A stretch of DNA of 64,000 nucleotides, taken from contig OZ240666.1 in NCBI GenBank assembly GCA_965198675.1, positions 1,984,001-2,048,000 of the forward strand. Direction: 5' to 3'. Position numbers and translations under genes: made by a program. The notes under the pieces are model-generated. The model had not been told where the DNA came from. It ran no database searches and worked only from the letters and a program-made list of their open reading frames with translations. The stretch's first letter is position 1. Each line of letters begins with the position of its first letter. Below, in pieces: positions 7,201 to 15,036 of this stretch. The stretch comes from Prochloron sp965198675 (lineage in GTDB: Bacteria > Cyanobacteriota > Cyanobacteriia > Cyanobacteriales > Prochloraceae).

Positions 7201-8331
7201 ATGACTAAATTTCAAATTCAACCCATTATTGGTGCTGCCCAGAGGGAAACTTTTCTCAACTTACCAGCCTTAATATATCAAAAAGACCCCAACTGGGTAC
7301 CACCTCTAAGAAGCAGTATTAAAAAGCAATTAGCCCCAGACAATCCTTTTACTCAATACGGTGAATCCCAACCATTTATGGCTGTCAGCAGCACAGGAGA
7401 ACCCTTGGGACGAATTGTTGCAGCAGTCAACAAACGACTCATGGAAAAGGAAAATAAGCAAGTAGGTCTGTTTGGTTATTTTGAATGTGTACAAGACTTT
7501 GAAGTAGCCAAAGAATTGCTAAATACTGCTTGTCAGTGGTTGAGGGCGCGGGGTATGAAGGTAGCCCGAGGTCCAATTGATTTATTCACTCACAATAATT
7601 GCCTCTTCCTGGTGGATGGTTTTGACTCGCCGCCTGCCTTCATGATGCCCTACAATCCACCTTATTATCCTCAATTTATGGAACGGGTTGGCTGGGAGAA
7701 AGCCAAAGACGCCTACGCCTACGATTTTCCCGTCCACAATCATCAGCTCACTGCTAAATTTAAGAAAGGGTATAACATTGCCCTTAAATCAGGCATTACT
7801 TTCCGTTCAATCCGTCTCAAAGGAAAAGGGTTTGAAGCAGATTGTGGTATTATCTATCATCTATTTACTACCGCCTTTGTCAATAATTGGAGTTCTACTC
7901 CTCGGAGCGAAGCAGAATTTGTCGCCGAAGCAAAAGATTTGCAACAACTAATAGATCCGGATATTTTTATTATTGCTGAAGATAAAAATAAAGCCATCGG
8001 TTTTTTCATGGCATTGCCCAATTATAGTGTAGCATTAAAACAAATCAATGGCAAGTTAGATTTATGGGGTATTATCAAATTTCTCTGGTATCGCCGTCAA
8101 ATCAATCACTCCCGAGTATTAGCTATTTGTTCCCTTCCAGAATACCGTCGGCAAATGGTACCTGTGGCCTTAATTTATCTAGGAATGGCGGGAGGAACCA
8201 AAAAGGGTAAACCCTATCAAACAGCAGAACTTTCTTGGGTTTGGGAAGATAATTTACCCTCTCGGAAGTTAATTGAAGCTTCCGGTGGTAAAATTAGTAA
8301 AACTTACCGTATCTACGAAACACAATTGTAA
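7201..8331 (+). CDS. GNAT-fold N-acyltransferase-like protein (COG-level 'dATP pyrophosphohydrolase' type)
   Basis: A 376-residue cytosolic protein. Landmarks are YQKDPNWVPPL near residue 28-38, FGYFECVQDFEVAKELL, WLRARGMKVARGPIDL, DGFDSPPAFMMPYNPPYYP and a C-terminal GKPYQTAELSWVWEDN. This is the long two-lobed GNAT-like family that older annotations call dATP pyrophosphohydrolase. From memory, members of this family have been proposed as bacterial ceramide synthases (N-acylation of a sphingoid base), which fits the neighbours but is an inference here. The stop at 8331 directly abuts the ATG of the SDR gene at 8332, so the two are surely co-transcribed. There is no clear ribosome site in the repeat immediately upstream. 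Confidence 0.7.
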   Translation: MTKFQIQPIIGAAQRETFLNLPALIYQKDPNWVPPLRSSIKKQLAPDNPFTQYGESQPFMAVSSTGEPLGRIVAAVNKRLMEKENKQVGLFGYFECVQDFEVAKELLNTACQWLRARGMKVARGPIDLFTHNNCLFLVDGFDSPPAFMMPYNPPYYPQFMERVGWEKAKDAYAYDFPVHNHQLTAKFKKGYNIALKSGITFRSIRLKGKGFEADCGIIYHLFTTAFVNNWSSTPRSEAEFVAEAKDLQQLIDPDIFIIAEDKNKAIGFFMALPNYSVALKQINGKLDLWGIIKFLWYRRQINHSRVLAICSLPEYRRQMVPVALIYLGMAGGTKKGKPYQTAELSWVWEDNLPSRKLIEASGGKISKTYRIYETQL

Positions 8332-9342
8332 ATGAAAACATTAATTACAGGAGCCAATGGTTTTACGGGTTCTCATTTAGTCAAAGCTTTAGAGGGACAA
8401 GGTCATACTGTCAAAGGTTTCGTGCGCAAAAGCAGTAACTTATCCCGTCTTACTAACTGCAATGTAGAATTAGTTTATGGAGATATTACAGATCCACAAG
8501 CTTTAGAGAAAGCGATCGCCAATGTAGATACTGTCTTTCACGTCGCTGCTTATGTGGAACTGGGACTGGTAAACGAAGGGGAAATGGAACGGGTAAACGT
8601 CCAAGGAACCCGTACCGTCCTGGAAGTAGCCAAAGCAGCCAACATATCTAAATTAGTCTATTGCAGTACCATTGGTGTCTATGGGGACACGGGAGGAGAG
8701 ACCATAGACGAAACCTTCCAACGTCAGCAACAGGACTTCTCCTCAGCTTACGATCGCACTAAATATAAAGCACAACGGCTAGTAGATAAATTTGCTCAAG
8801 AAGGTTTACCCGCAGTCAGCATTATGCCTTCCGGGATTTTCGGTGCTGACGACCCTCATTTCGGTCCTATTATCCAGCTATTTGTGCAAGGTAAACTGAA
8901 GTTGTGGGTAGGAGGCGATCGGGTTACTGGTATCGTCCACGTGGACGACCTGGTGGAAGCAATGATTTTGGCAGCAACCAAAGGAAAATCGGGAGAACAT
9001 TACATTATCTCTGCTGGGGACTTGACAACTAGAGAAATGTTTGCTATATTGGGTAATAATAGAGATATATCTCAGCCAGTGGAAGTTCCCGAACCCTTAG
9101 TGAGAATTGCAGGAAATATATTAAATGGAATTGGAAAACTCTTCTCTTGGAATCCTCCTCTTAGCAGGGAGCGGGTACACTATATTTACGATCGCTGCGT
9201 CCGCGTCAATGCTAATAGAGCGCGTCGAGAACTAGGTTGGCAACCCCGTTCAATAGAAGAAACTTTACAGGATTGTTTCGCGCAAAGGCGCAAAGTAGCC
9301 GCTCGAAAGACTCGCTCCAGCGCAAAGATGGACGTAAAATGA
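8332..9342 (+). CDS. Extended SDR (NAD-dependent epimerase/dehydratase family)
   Basis: A 336-residue Rossmann-fold oxidoreductase. The dinucleotide motif is GANGFTG (residues 7-13), DVTD-like GDITDP follows, the catalytic triad is Ser/Thr112-113 (CSTIGVYG), Tyr140 and Lys144 (YDRTK), and HVDDLVEAM is the typical C-terminal extended-SDR segment. Related proteins are called HpnA-like or dihydroflavonol-reductase-like. In sphingolipid clusters a similar SDR reduces 3-ketosphinganine, which would match the oxoamine synthase two genes upstream (inference). It starts at the base after the preceding stop. The last 20 or so residues (FAQRRKVAARK...) are encoded by a GCGCAAAGGCGCAAAG-type repeat, so the native C-terminus has been extended. 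Confidence 0.85.
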   Translation: MKTLITGANGFTGSHLVKALEGQGHTVKGFVRKSSNLSRLTNCNVELVYGDITDPQALEKAIANVDTVFHVAAYVELGLVNEGEMERVNVQGTRTVLEVAKAANISKLVYCSTIGVYGDTGGETIDETFQRQQQDFSSAYDRTKYKAQRLVDKFAQEGLPAVSIMPSGIFGADDPHFGPIIQLFVQGKLKLWVGGDRVTGIVHVDDLVEAMILAATKGKSGEHYIISAGDLTTREMFAILGNNRDISQPVEVPEPLVRIAGNILNGIGKLFSWNPPLSRERVHYIYDRCVRVNANRARRELGWQPRSIEETLQDCFAQRRKVAARKTRSSAKMDVK

Positions 9343-9351
9343 CATTCGCCC

Positions 9352-10695
9352 CTACGAAGCTGGTACGTGCTGTATATATTCTTTCAGAATAGGATCTAGA
9401 GAAAATACCATTCTACTATCCTCTTCTTTGGTTTCCAGGAGGAATCGTCTCTTTAAAGATTGGATATCCTTCAGTAAATCCATTCCCTGTGCTTGTAGTT
9501 GATTTAAGGAAACAGTGGTGGTTTCATGGGCTAATAAGCGGATTAGATTTGCTTCCGAGGGAGAGAGACGTTGAAATTGTTGTTCTAAGATAGGGATCAT
9601 GTCATGGGTTAATAATGATTGGGAGTACTTGAGAAAATCATTCACTCCACCACCAAATAAATCTTGGATTACAGTTGCTACTATTTCCAAGTATAAAGGA
9701 TTGCCACCGTAAATGTCAACTAATTTTTCCCCCTCATGCTCCGACACACCTTTTTCTTTGAGTAATTCCAACTCTGCTGCTCCCAACCCAGTTAATCTTA
9801 AAGAAGTACAATAGGGGTTAGATGTTTCCAGGAGAGCAATTTCTCTCGGTTTCTCCCTACTGAGCAACAATAAGCAACTATTGTGAGATACTTCTCCTAA
9901 AGTTTTGAACCAAGAGCTATAATCTTCATATCCCTTTTTATAAGTACCTGCTGGTTTTCCAGCACTGAAAATTGTCTGCACATCATCTAAGATAATTAAA
10001 CAGCGGCGATCGCGCAAATAAGACTTCAGTAATCCTAATTTATTCCTATCTCTTGTTTCCTTATGAGAGGCAAACTGAAATATATCTGTTATTGTTTCTT
10101 CCAAGGTGGGTAAAAAATGGAGACTACGCCAAATGATACAATCAAATTCTTTCTTAATCTTGGCTACTAACTTCGCCCCAAGAGCACTTTTACCAATACC
10201 GGTAATACCTAAGATAGCAACTATACCACATCTTGCTTCCAAAATAGCTGTTTCCAGTATAGCTAATTCTTCATTACGTCCATAAAAACTCCTTCCTCGC
10301 GGTGCATCATCTAAATCTTCCCGTACTTCAACTTCTTGTTCCTTCTCAGGGGAGTTGAAAATATTGTCGGTAGGGGGTATTTTTCTACACATGTTAACAC
10401 TATTACATTTTCCATCAGTTTGAATTACATTGGGACTATTATAGTTGTAAACTCTCTCTAGAGTAGTCTTGAGATTAAATTTACTCACATCTTTTCCCAA
10501 AGCGTCAGACAATATCTTCCACAGTTTTCCCCCAAGGTCTTTGACATATTTTTCAGCGCGATAATTTTCAGCCGCAATTTGAGCGTATTTTTTCCCTTCC
10601 AAAGTACCCTGAAGAATCGCCTGTTGCAAATCATTCAGGTGTTTCCCTGTTTTAGCGAAAACCAGGTGATCTGCAATATCTAACACTTCTTGCAT
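9352..10695 (-). CDS. STAND NTPase with vWA-MoxR-associated N-terminal domain
   Basis: A 447-residue protein. Residues 1-90 (LDIADHLVFAKTGKHLNDLQ, then ILQGTLEGKKYAQIA and LGGKLWKILSDALG) match the helix-turn-helix domain found at the start of many cyanobacterial vWA-MoxR-associated STAND proteins. From about 137 an NB-ARC NTPase follows: FYGRNEE, the P-loop GITGIGKS (163-170), Walker B CLIILDDV near 235, LLLLSREKPREIALL (sensor) and GGNPLYLEIVA. Most relatives carry WD40 or TPR repeats after the NTPase. Here the protein stops about 50 residues after the winged-helix region, so no sensor repeats are present. Proposed family role is signal-triggered oligomerisation in stress or anti-phage responses. 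It is convergent with the SDR gene. Confidence 0.8.
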   Translation of the reverse strand: MQEVLDIADHLVFAKTGKHLNDLQQAILQGTLEGKKYAQIAAENYRAEKYVKDLGGKLWKILSDALGKDVSKFNLKTTLERVYNYNSPNVIQTDGKCNSVNMCRKIPPTDNIFNSPEKEQEVEVREDLDDAPRGRSFYGRNEELAILETAILEARCGIVAILGITGIGKSALGAKLVAKIKKEFDCIIWRSLHFLPTLEETITDIFQFASHKETRDRNKLGLLKSYLRDRRCLIILDDVQTIFSAGKPAGTYKKGYEDYSSWFKTLGEVSHNSCLLLLSREKPREIALLETSNPYCTSLRLTGLGAAELELLKEKGVSEHEGEKLVDIYGGNPLYLEIVATVIQDLFGGGVNDFLKYSQSLLTHDMIPILEQQFQRLSPSEANLIRLLAHETTTVSLNQLQAQGMDLLKDIQSLKRRFLLETKEEDSRMVFSLDPILKEYIQHVPAS

Positions 10696-10843
10696 ATCTA
10701 TAGATTAGATTGAATCAACGTTATTTCTAATAATAGCACCTATCCCGACACTGATATAGGGCGATCGCACAGGGTAAGGGTTGTATGTGAGTGAAAAGCA
10801 AGTTATACAAAGGTTTCAGCAATTGTTACTTTGATTTTCTTAT

Positions 10844-12097
10844 ATCTTTCACCAGAATATTTGAGTCAATTTACTTGGGTACCCAATTCATGGGAAAAAG
10901 GGCATGGAATCGTTAAAGTAATTTACTAAGAACCGTGGAAGCCATTCTTAGCCATGCCCAAGGCTTAGTCTACATTCTGTTGGACTTGATGCCTCCTACC
11001 TACCAACGTGATAGCCTCCAAGCCTTATTGGGGTTGTTCCTTGAAGCTCAAGGTCGTCCCTTGCCAGACCACAGCCAACTCAAATCCCCAGGAGCCTTAA
11101 GCCGCTTTCTCAACCACTACAACTGGCCCACACGTAAAGTAGTGCGAACTGTGCGTCAGCAACTAGTGCAGCAACTGTTGAAGTATCGTCCCAAAGGCCG
11201 TCGCCCTCACTTGCAAATGATTGTGGACCTGACCACTTTGGAAAAATGTGGCAAGTTTAAGCCCTTTGGTCATCTTATTCATGTTTTACAAGGAAAACGG
11301 GGATTGCATTTGGTGGTGCTATACCTGGTGGTGGGCCATTTTCGAGCTCAAAAGGGGATTTAGAGTCTGGCGTGGCAAAGGAAAGCCCAGTTCTGCCCAA
11401 TTGGCTATTCGCCTCATTGATAGTCTACCAATCCAGCTGTCTCAAGCCTACCGGTTCCAAGTGCTTGCCGATACTGCATTCGGCAGTGTGGAGTTTCTCA
11501 AAGCCATGAGGAAACGACGCTATCCCTTGGTTGTGGGAGTTCCTCGTGACCGAAAACTTAGCGATGGGCGACAAGTTCGTAATTTGGCCACAAAAGGACA
11601 GCAGGTGAGGCTTGATGGATTTGACTCACCTGTGACTATTTCCTGGCTTTACCTCAAGCGTAATGGCAAATTGGAAAAACGCTTTGTTCTTTCCACTCGT
11701 CCCCTCAAGGCCAGCACCATTACTTGGTGGGGGCGGCGTAGGTGGAGTATTGAAGGGTTCTTCAAAACCAGTAAACATCGTTTTGGATTGCACCGATTTG
11801 GCCAACAATCTCTACAAGGTGTTTATCGCTGGTTTATTCTTTCCTGGATTTGCTTTGTACTGGCTCATTGGGTTTATCTATCCACAGGCTCTTGTCAGTT
11901 ACCTGATTGGGGCGCAGCCGCTACTGCTACTTTGGAGATTTTGTTACCTCAAGTTGTCATCTCTAATCTGCTGATAGATGTGGAGCGAAGGCGACCGCTT
12001 TTGCAAGCTATTGGTCTCGACTTGCAGTTGGTTGAGCTTCAAATATAGTTCACACAATGTCCGACTCAATTTAGGTTCAAATATACTGGTGAAAGAT
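10844..12097 (+). mobile_element. Insertion sequence with DDE transposase
   Basis: About 1.25 kb. The ends at 10844-10864 and 12077-12097 are inverted copies that match at 20 of 21 positions (outer part ATCTTTCACCAG, then ATATTTGA). I see no convincing direct target duplication. The single transposase frame inside is broken at 11350-11353. The right end lies 190 bases upstream of the secreted-protein genes, so the element may have reshaped their promoter. Confidence 0.75.
10935..12048 (+). pseudogene. IS4-like DDE transposase with a +1 frameshift
   Basis: Two overlapping frames form one protein of about 370 residues. Frame 1 starts at a GTG (10935) and holds the first Asp (MIVDLTTLEKCGKF). 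Frame 2 continues from GFRVWRGKGKPSSAQLA and holds the second Asp (VLADTAFGS) and the catalytic Glu in RRRWSIEGFFKTSKHRFGL. The break is at AAAAGGGG (11350-11357). Removing one A joins frame 1 (FRAQ) to RGFRVWRG in frame 2 with no other change. The shift needed is +1, not the -1 of programmed IS frameshifts, so a one-base insertion, or a sequencing error in the run, is the simplest cause. The fold resembles IS4/IS701-type transposases. Confidence 0.8.
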
Positions 12098-12285
12098 GTG
12101 AGTTTTCAAATACTTGACTGCGGGTTCTATACAATATTGCTTTTTAGTGCTTTTTCTTGCTTAAATTATAATCTTTTTCATGCTTTATATGCCTCGACAG
12201 AGAGATCTTTGGCATTAATATTAAATGTATAGGTAAAAAACCTGATTCGTATAAAAAATAAATTTGGTAAAGGAGCCTAAGCACC

Positions 12286-12606
12286 ATGAACAGTAAGTTT
12301 TTCGCTCTATTAGCAGCAGCCATAGCAACTGTGGGAATCTCCCTACCAGCTGTAGCCCAGAATGATGATGTCAACATCCAGCATAGCGGGCAAGTAAACA
12401 CTCAGGTAGGAGACGGTAACACTTCCATCCAAAATAGCCGCCAAACAAACCAGCAGATTCGCGATCGTCGGACGCGGCAGGGCAGTAGTGGAAACGTTCA
12501 AGTATCAGGTCAAGATAACTATCAACAGGGAGATGATAACTTGACAATACAAGAGACCGAGCAACACAATACCAATATCCGCCGCGCCAATCGCCGCCGT
12601 CGTTAA
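12286..12606 (+). CDS. Secreted protein with curlin-like Gln/Asn repeats
   Basis: A 106-residue precursor with ribosome site AAAGGAG before the ATG and a signal peptide (FFALLAAAIATVG...PAVAQ, cleavage after the Ala-x-Ala-like AVA). The mature part has two related blocks, VNIQHSGQVNTQVGDGN with SIQNSRQTNQQ, and VQVSGQDNYQQGDDN with TIQETEQHNTN, separated by a basic linker (RDRRTRQGSS). The Q-x-G-x-x-N spacing and alternating polar pattern resemble curlin repeats (CsgA/CsgB, PF07012), though only two units are present. The end is very basic (RRANRRRR). A TATAAT at 12167-12172 could be the -10 box. It is the first of four secreted-protein genes in a row, and no curli secretion genes are in the window. 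Confidence 0.7.
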   Translation: MNSKFFALLAAAIATVGISLPAVAQNDDVNIQHSGQVNTQVGDGNTSIQNSRQTNQQIRDRRTRQGSSGNVQVSGQDNYQQGDDNLTIQETEQHNTNIRRANRRRR

Positions 12607-12759
12607 CGCTAGGTTTTTAACTAGTTCGTGGGACTCCTAAGTCTGAGTGAAAAAGAAGGGTTTAGCCACAAATCTGCTAGATCCTTCTACCCTTGTGTAG
12701 GGGCGCCACCATCCATGCGCCCTCGCCAATTGTACAATTTAGACGCACTATAGAGAGGA

Positions 12760-13140
12760 ATGAAAATGAAAACTGGTCCCCTGCTAGCGGCTACTTGCTG
12801 CTTATACAGCTCATTGCTGTTTTCAGCAAATAGAGCTTGGAGTCAATGTGTCCAAGCCGATGTTTCTGTTCAAACAAACATTAGTGGGAGCAAAAATCCC
12901 ACCAACAGAAGGAATAATGTTACCATGGAAAATAATGGTCCTTGCACGGGAAATGCAAGTGTTACCACTGGGACTCAAGTTAATATCGGTGGAAAAGTAG
13001 AACAACGTCGCAATGTTCGCCACCGTACTGAAGGCGGTAGTGGCAATGGTACTAATATCGATGGTCCAAATTTTCAAAATGGAGTGAACGTCCAGAGTGA
13101 TGTTTACAACCCTGCTGATAACTTCGATCCTTCTCTCTGA
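12760..13140 (+). CDS. Small secreted Asn-rich protein of unknown family
   Basis: A 126-residue precursor with ribosome site GAGAGGAA and signal peptide (GPLLAATCCLYSSLLF...AWSQ). The mature part is rich in Asn, Val and Thr in short alternating strands: ADVSVQTNISGSKNPTN, NNVTMENNG, GNASVTTGTQVNIGGKVEQRRNV, GTNIDGPNFQNGVNVQSDV. Two cysteines (SQCVQ and GPCTG) could form a disulphide. I do not recognise the family. The alternation and Asn content suggest a beta-rich extracellular protein, perhaps working with the curlin-like product encoded 150 bases upstream. It ends 15 bases before the next gene, so the two are probably co-transcribed. Confidence 0.6.
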   Translation: MKMKTGPLLAATCCLYSSLLFSANRAWSQCVQADVSVQTNISGSKNPTNRRNNVTMENNGPCTGNASVTTGTQVNIGGKVEQRRNVRHRTEGGSGNGTNIDGPNFQNGVNVQSDVYNPADNFDPSL

Positions 13141-13155
13141 GGAAGAGACTGTGCT

Positions 13156-13587
13156 ATGAAAAAGAAAAACTTAACGCTGGCTGCTACTTCCATCGGGTTA
13201 CTGGTAATTGCTATGCCGGCGATCGCCCAATTTTCAAACCATGACTCTGTTTCTGTCAATCGTCAAGCGCAACAAACCAGAATCCAAGTGAGTTTAGATG
13301 ATTTGAGAGAACCCCACCTTCTTATAGTTACTGCTCCGACGAAAAGTACTCGATTTACCGGACAGGTAACAATAGATGGAAAAGTGATTCAAGCACTCAG
13401 CAATAGCACTCAAATCGATTTGTCACCAAATCTCAGTCAAGGAGTCAATATTATCGAGGTACGGGGAAGTTATAGTCCGCCGAACTCTTCGATTGAGGTT
13501 GAGTTAACAGCACCAAACACACAAGTTACTCAGCAGACAGGAGGAAGCGGTTATTTCAATCAGACTTTAATCATTGATGTTAGATAG
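13156..13587 (+). CDS. Secreted beta-rich protein of unknown family
   Basis: A 143-residue precursor starting at ATG 13156 after AGGAAGAGAC, with signal peptide (LTLAATSIGLLVIAMPAIAQ). The mature domain has a run of predicted strands (HLLIVTAPTKSTRFTGQVTI, DGKVIQALSNSTQIDLSPNL, GVNIIEVRGSYSPPNSSIEV) followed by LTAPNTQVTQQTGG and NQTLIIDV. The layout resembles a small immunoglobulin-like or cyanobacterial beta-sandwich fold, but I recognise no named family. Position between other secreted-protein genes, only 15 bases from the previous stop, suggests one transcription unit. A terminator-like hairpin lies after it. Confidence 0.6.
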   Translation: MKKKNLTLAATSIGLLVIAMPAIAQFSNHDSVSVNRQAQQTRIQVSLDDLREPHLLIVTAPTKSTRFTGQVTIDGKVIQALSNSTQIDLSPNLSQGVNIIEVRGSYSPPNSSIEVELTAPNTQVTQQTGGSGYFNQTLIIDVR

Positions 13588-13599
13588 TTTATCAAAAGA

Positions 13600-13631
13600 A
13601 AAGCTCGTCTCTTAAAATAGAGGCTTGCTTT
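13600..13631 (+). terminator. Possible terminator after the third secreted-protein gene
   Basis: AAAGC/GCTTT outer pairs and GTCTCT/AGAGGC inner pairs (one G-T) around an A-rich loop, followed by TTTCTTCT. The internal mismatch makes it weak, and it could be only partial. Confidence 0.35.
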
Positions 13632-13670
13632 CTTCTGACTCCTTACACAGCAGCACTAGCAAAACCATCC

Positions 13671-14273
13671 ATGTCCAAAAAATTGATAAAAGGAATAGTT
13701 CCTAACGTTTTAGCTCTGTTGTTTGTCGAACCATTCCTCATTCAACCTGCTTTCTCCCAGTCATCCCAGCAAACGGCAGAGCCTGCTTCTAATATAGATG
13801 GAGACTTCAACAATGTGTTTCAAAATCCAAGCCAAAATAATGCTCAGAATAGCAACATCAATGAATTTAACGTTCCCATAAATACTCCTGTCAACACGGA
13901 AAATGACTTTGGCTTCAATATGTCAGTAGGAGTCAATACCCTGGATGCTTCTAATGTGACGGTGTACTTTGGTTTAATCTATCAACCGGGGCGAACAGAC
14001 TCTCATAACACCAGAATGGATCATCTAAAAAAAGAAACCGAGATTCTTGAGGTTCAAAGGCAAATTGCAGAAGCGCAATTGCAACAGCTGCATCAGCAAA
14101 TTGCCGAACAGGAAATTAGACTACAGCGTTTACGAGAACCAGAAATACCACCGCCCCTTTCAGACGAGCAAAAACCTAAAGAGTCACCAATAGAACCAAA
14201 ACCAGAGGTGTGGGAAGAAGAGCAGCAAACAGAGGAACCAGAAACAGAGTTCATACCGGAAATATCACCATAA
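13671..14273 (+). CDS. Secreted protein with beta segment, coiled coil and acidic Pro-rich tail
   Basis: A 200-residue precursor. After the signal peptide (VPNVLALLFVEPFLIQPAFSQ) comes an Asn/Gln-rich linker, then a segment FGFNMSVGVNTLDASNVTVY with FGLIYQPGR, a short coiled coil (about residues 118-162, repeated QRQIAEAQLQQLHQQIAEQE), then a Pro/Glu tail (PIEPKPEVWEEEQQTEEPE). The beta segment followed directly by a coiled coil could anchor or nucleate a polymer at the cell surface, but this is inference. I know no named family. It is the last of the four secreted-protein genes and the longest, 83 bases after the previous stop. Confidence 0.6.
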   Translation: MSKKLIKGIVPNVLALLFVEPFLIQPAFSQSSQQTAEPASNIDGDFNNVFQNPSQNNAQNSNINEFNVPINTPVNTENDFGFNMSVGVNTLDASNVTVYFGLIYQPGRTDSHNTRMDHLKKETEILEVQRQIAEAQLQQLHQQIAEQEIRLQRLREPEIPPPLSDEQKPKESPIEPKPEVWEEEQQTEEPETEFIPEISP

Positions 14274-14651
14274 GGAAAAATATCTCAAACCTTAGTTGTT
14301 GTTAACTGGCTGAACAGGATCGCCCAATGTGGGAAATTTCAGGGAAACAGCCCACTATCACTTAAAGTAGATTAACAAACTCAATAAACTTGTATCAAAT
14401 GGCCAATATCGATGAGAAGAATCTCCAGGTTGGGTTGGTGCTGTTGGGTTTCATTCCTCAACCCAACCTACAGTTGCTGTGTTCACCTGAGGAACTAAAA
14501 AACACCGACCGGGTTTTATAAGGAGAGCAATCAATTTAGGTTAAGGGCGATCGCCTGAGGTTAAGGGCGATCGCCTGGATCAAGTGTCACCAAAAAGGGG
14601 ATTCTTGGGTTAAAATATCCAGAGGACAAGTATATTGGCTATGGCTTTACT
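14274..14651. other. Intergenic region with dispersed repeats
   Basis: No gene seen. It holds an inverted GTTGGG/CAACCCAACC pair (about 14427-14474) that belongs to a dispersed CCCAACCTAC family, and two tandem copies of GGTTAAGGGCGATCGCCTG (about 14540-14577) with HIP1 palindromes. Confidence 0.6.
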
Positions 14652-14807
14652 ATGGAGACAAAAAAGTTTACCTATTGGCAAGATGAAAATATGTGGTTAG
14701 GATACCTAGAAGAGTATCCTGACTACTGGACTCAAGGGGAGACTGAAGCTGAGTTGCGGGAGAACCTTCTGGACATATATAAAGACTTGACCAGTGGAGA
14801 TGGTTAG
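14652..14807 (+). CDS. HicB-family orphan antitoxin, short
   Basis: A 51-residue protein, METKKFTYWQDENMWLGYLE, then EYPDYWTQGETEAELREN and LLDIYKDLTSGDG. This is the partial RNase-H-like fold of HicB antitoxins (the FTYWQ strand, LGYLEEYPDYWTQG, and the final helix). Full relatives continue about 15-20 residues past LTSG with a DNA-binding or extended tail, so this copy ends early. No HicA toxin frame is visible on either side. A second, frameshifted copy lies at 28972-29135 and is over 80% identical in protein. It may be a domesticated or decaying antitoxin. Confidence 0.7.
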   Translation: METKKFTYWQDENMWLGYLEEYPDYWTQGETEAELRENLLDIYKDLTSGDG

Positions 14808-14995
14808 GATGTTGTTATTGCCTTCTGATGTAGGCTATAATTTGAAAGAGCTAACTATCAAGGATGTTCTCTCACTGCATATAAAATCCGACGCAAATTG
14901 ACCAAACCTTCTCGATTCAAACGTAACACCTCTATTGTTAATCTTCCTGTAGGAGTTAGTCCCACAATTATAGTATAATATCGTATAACTGTTTC

Positions 14996-15036
14996 AACCG
15001 GTCACTGGTCACTGGTCACTGGTCACTGGTCACTGT
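14996..15036. repeat. 7-bp array (GGTCACT) at the end of tsaB
   Basis: About four tandem GGTCACT units, bracketed on both sides by CTGTTTCAA. Read on the other strand, the unit is GTGACCA. The array supplies the last codons (VTSDQ) and the TGA stop of tsaB. Confidence 0.85.

Noticed and set aside
11350..11357. Programmed frameshift in the IS transposase
   Set aside because: The shift needed is +1 across AAAAGGGG, whereas IS elements normally use -1. A one-base insertion explains it more simply.
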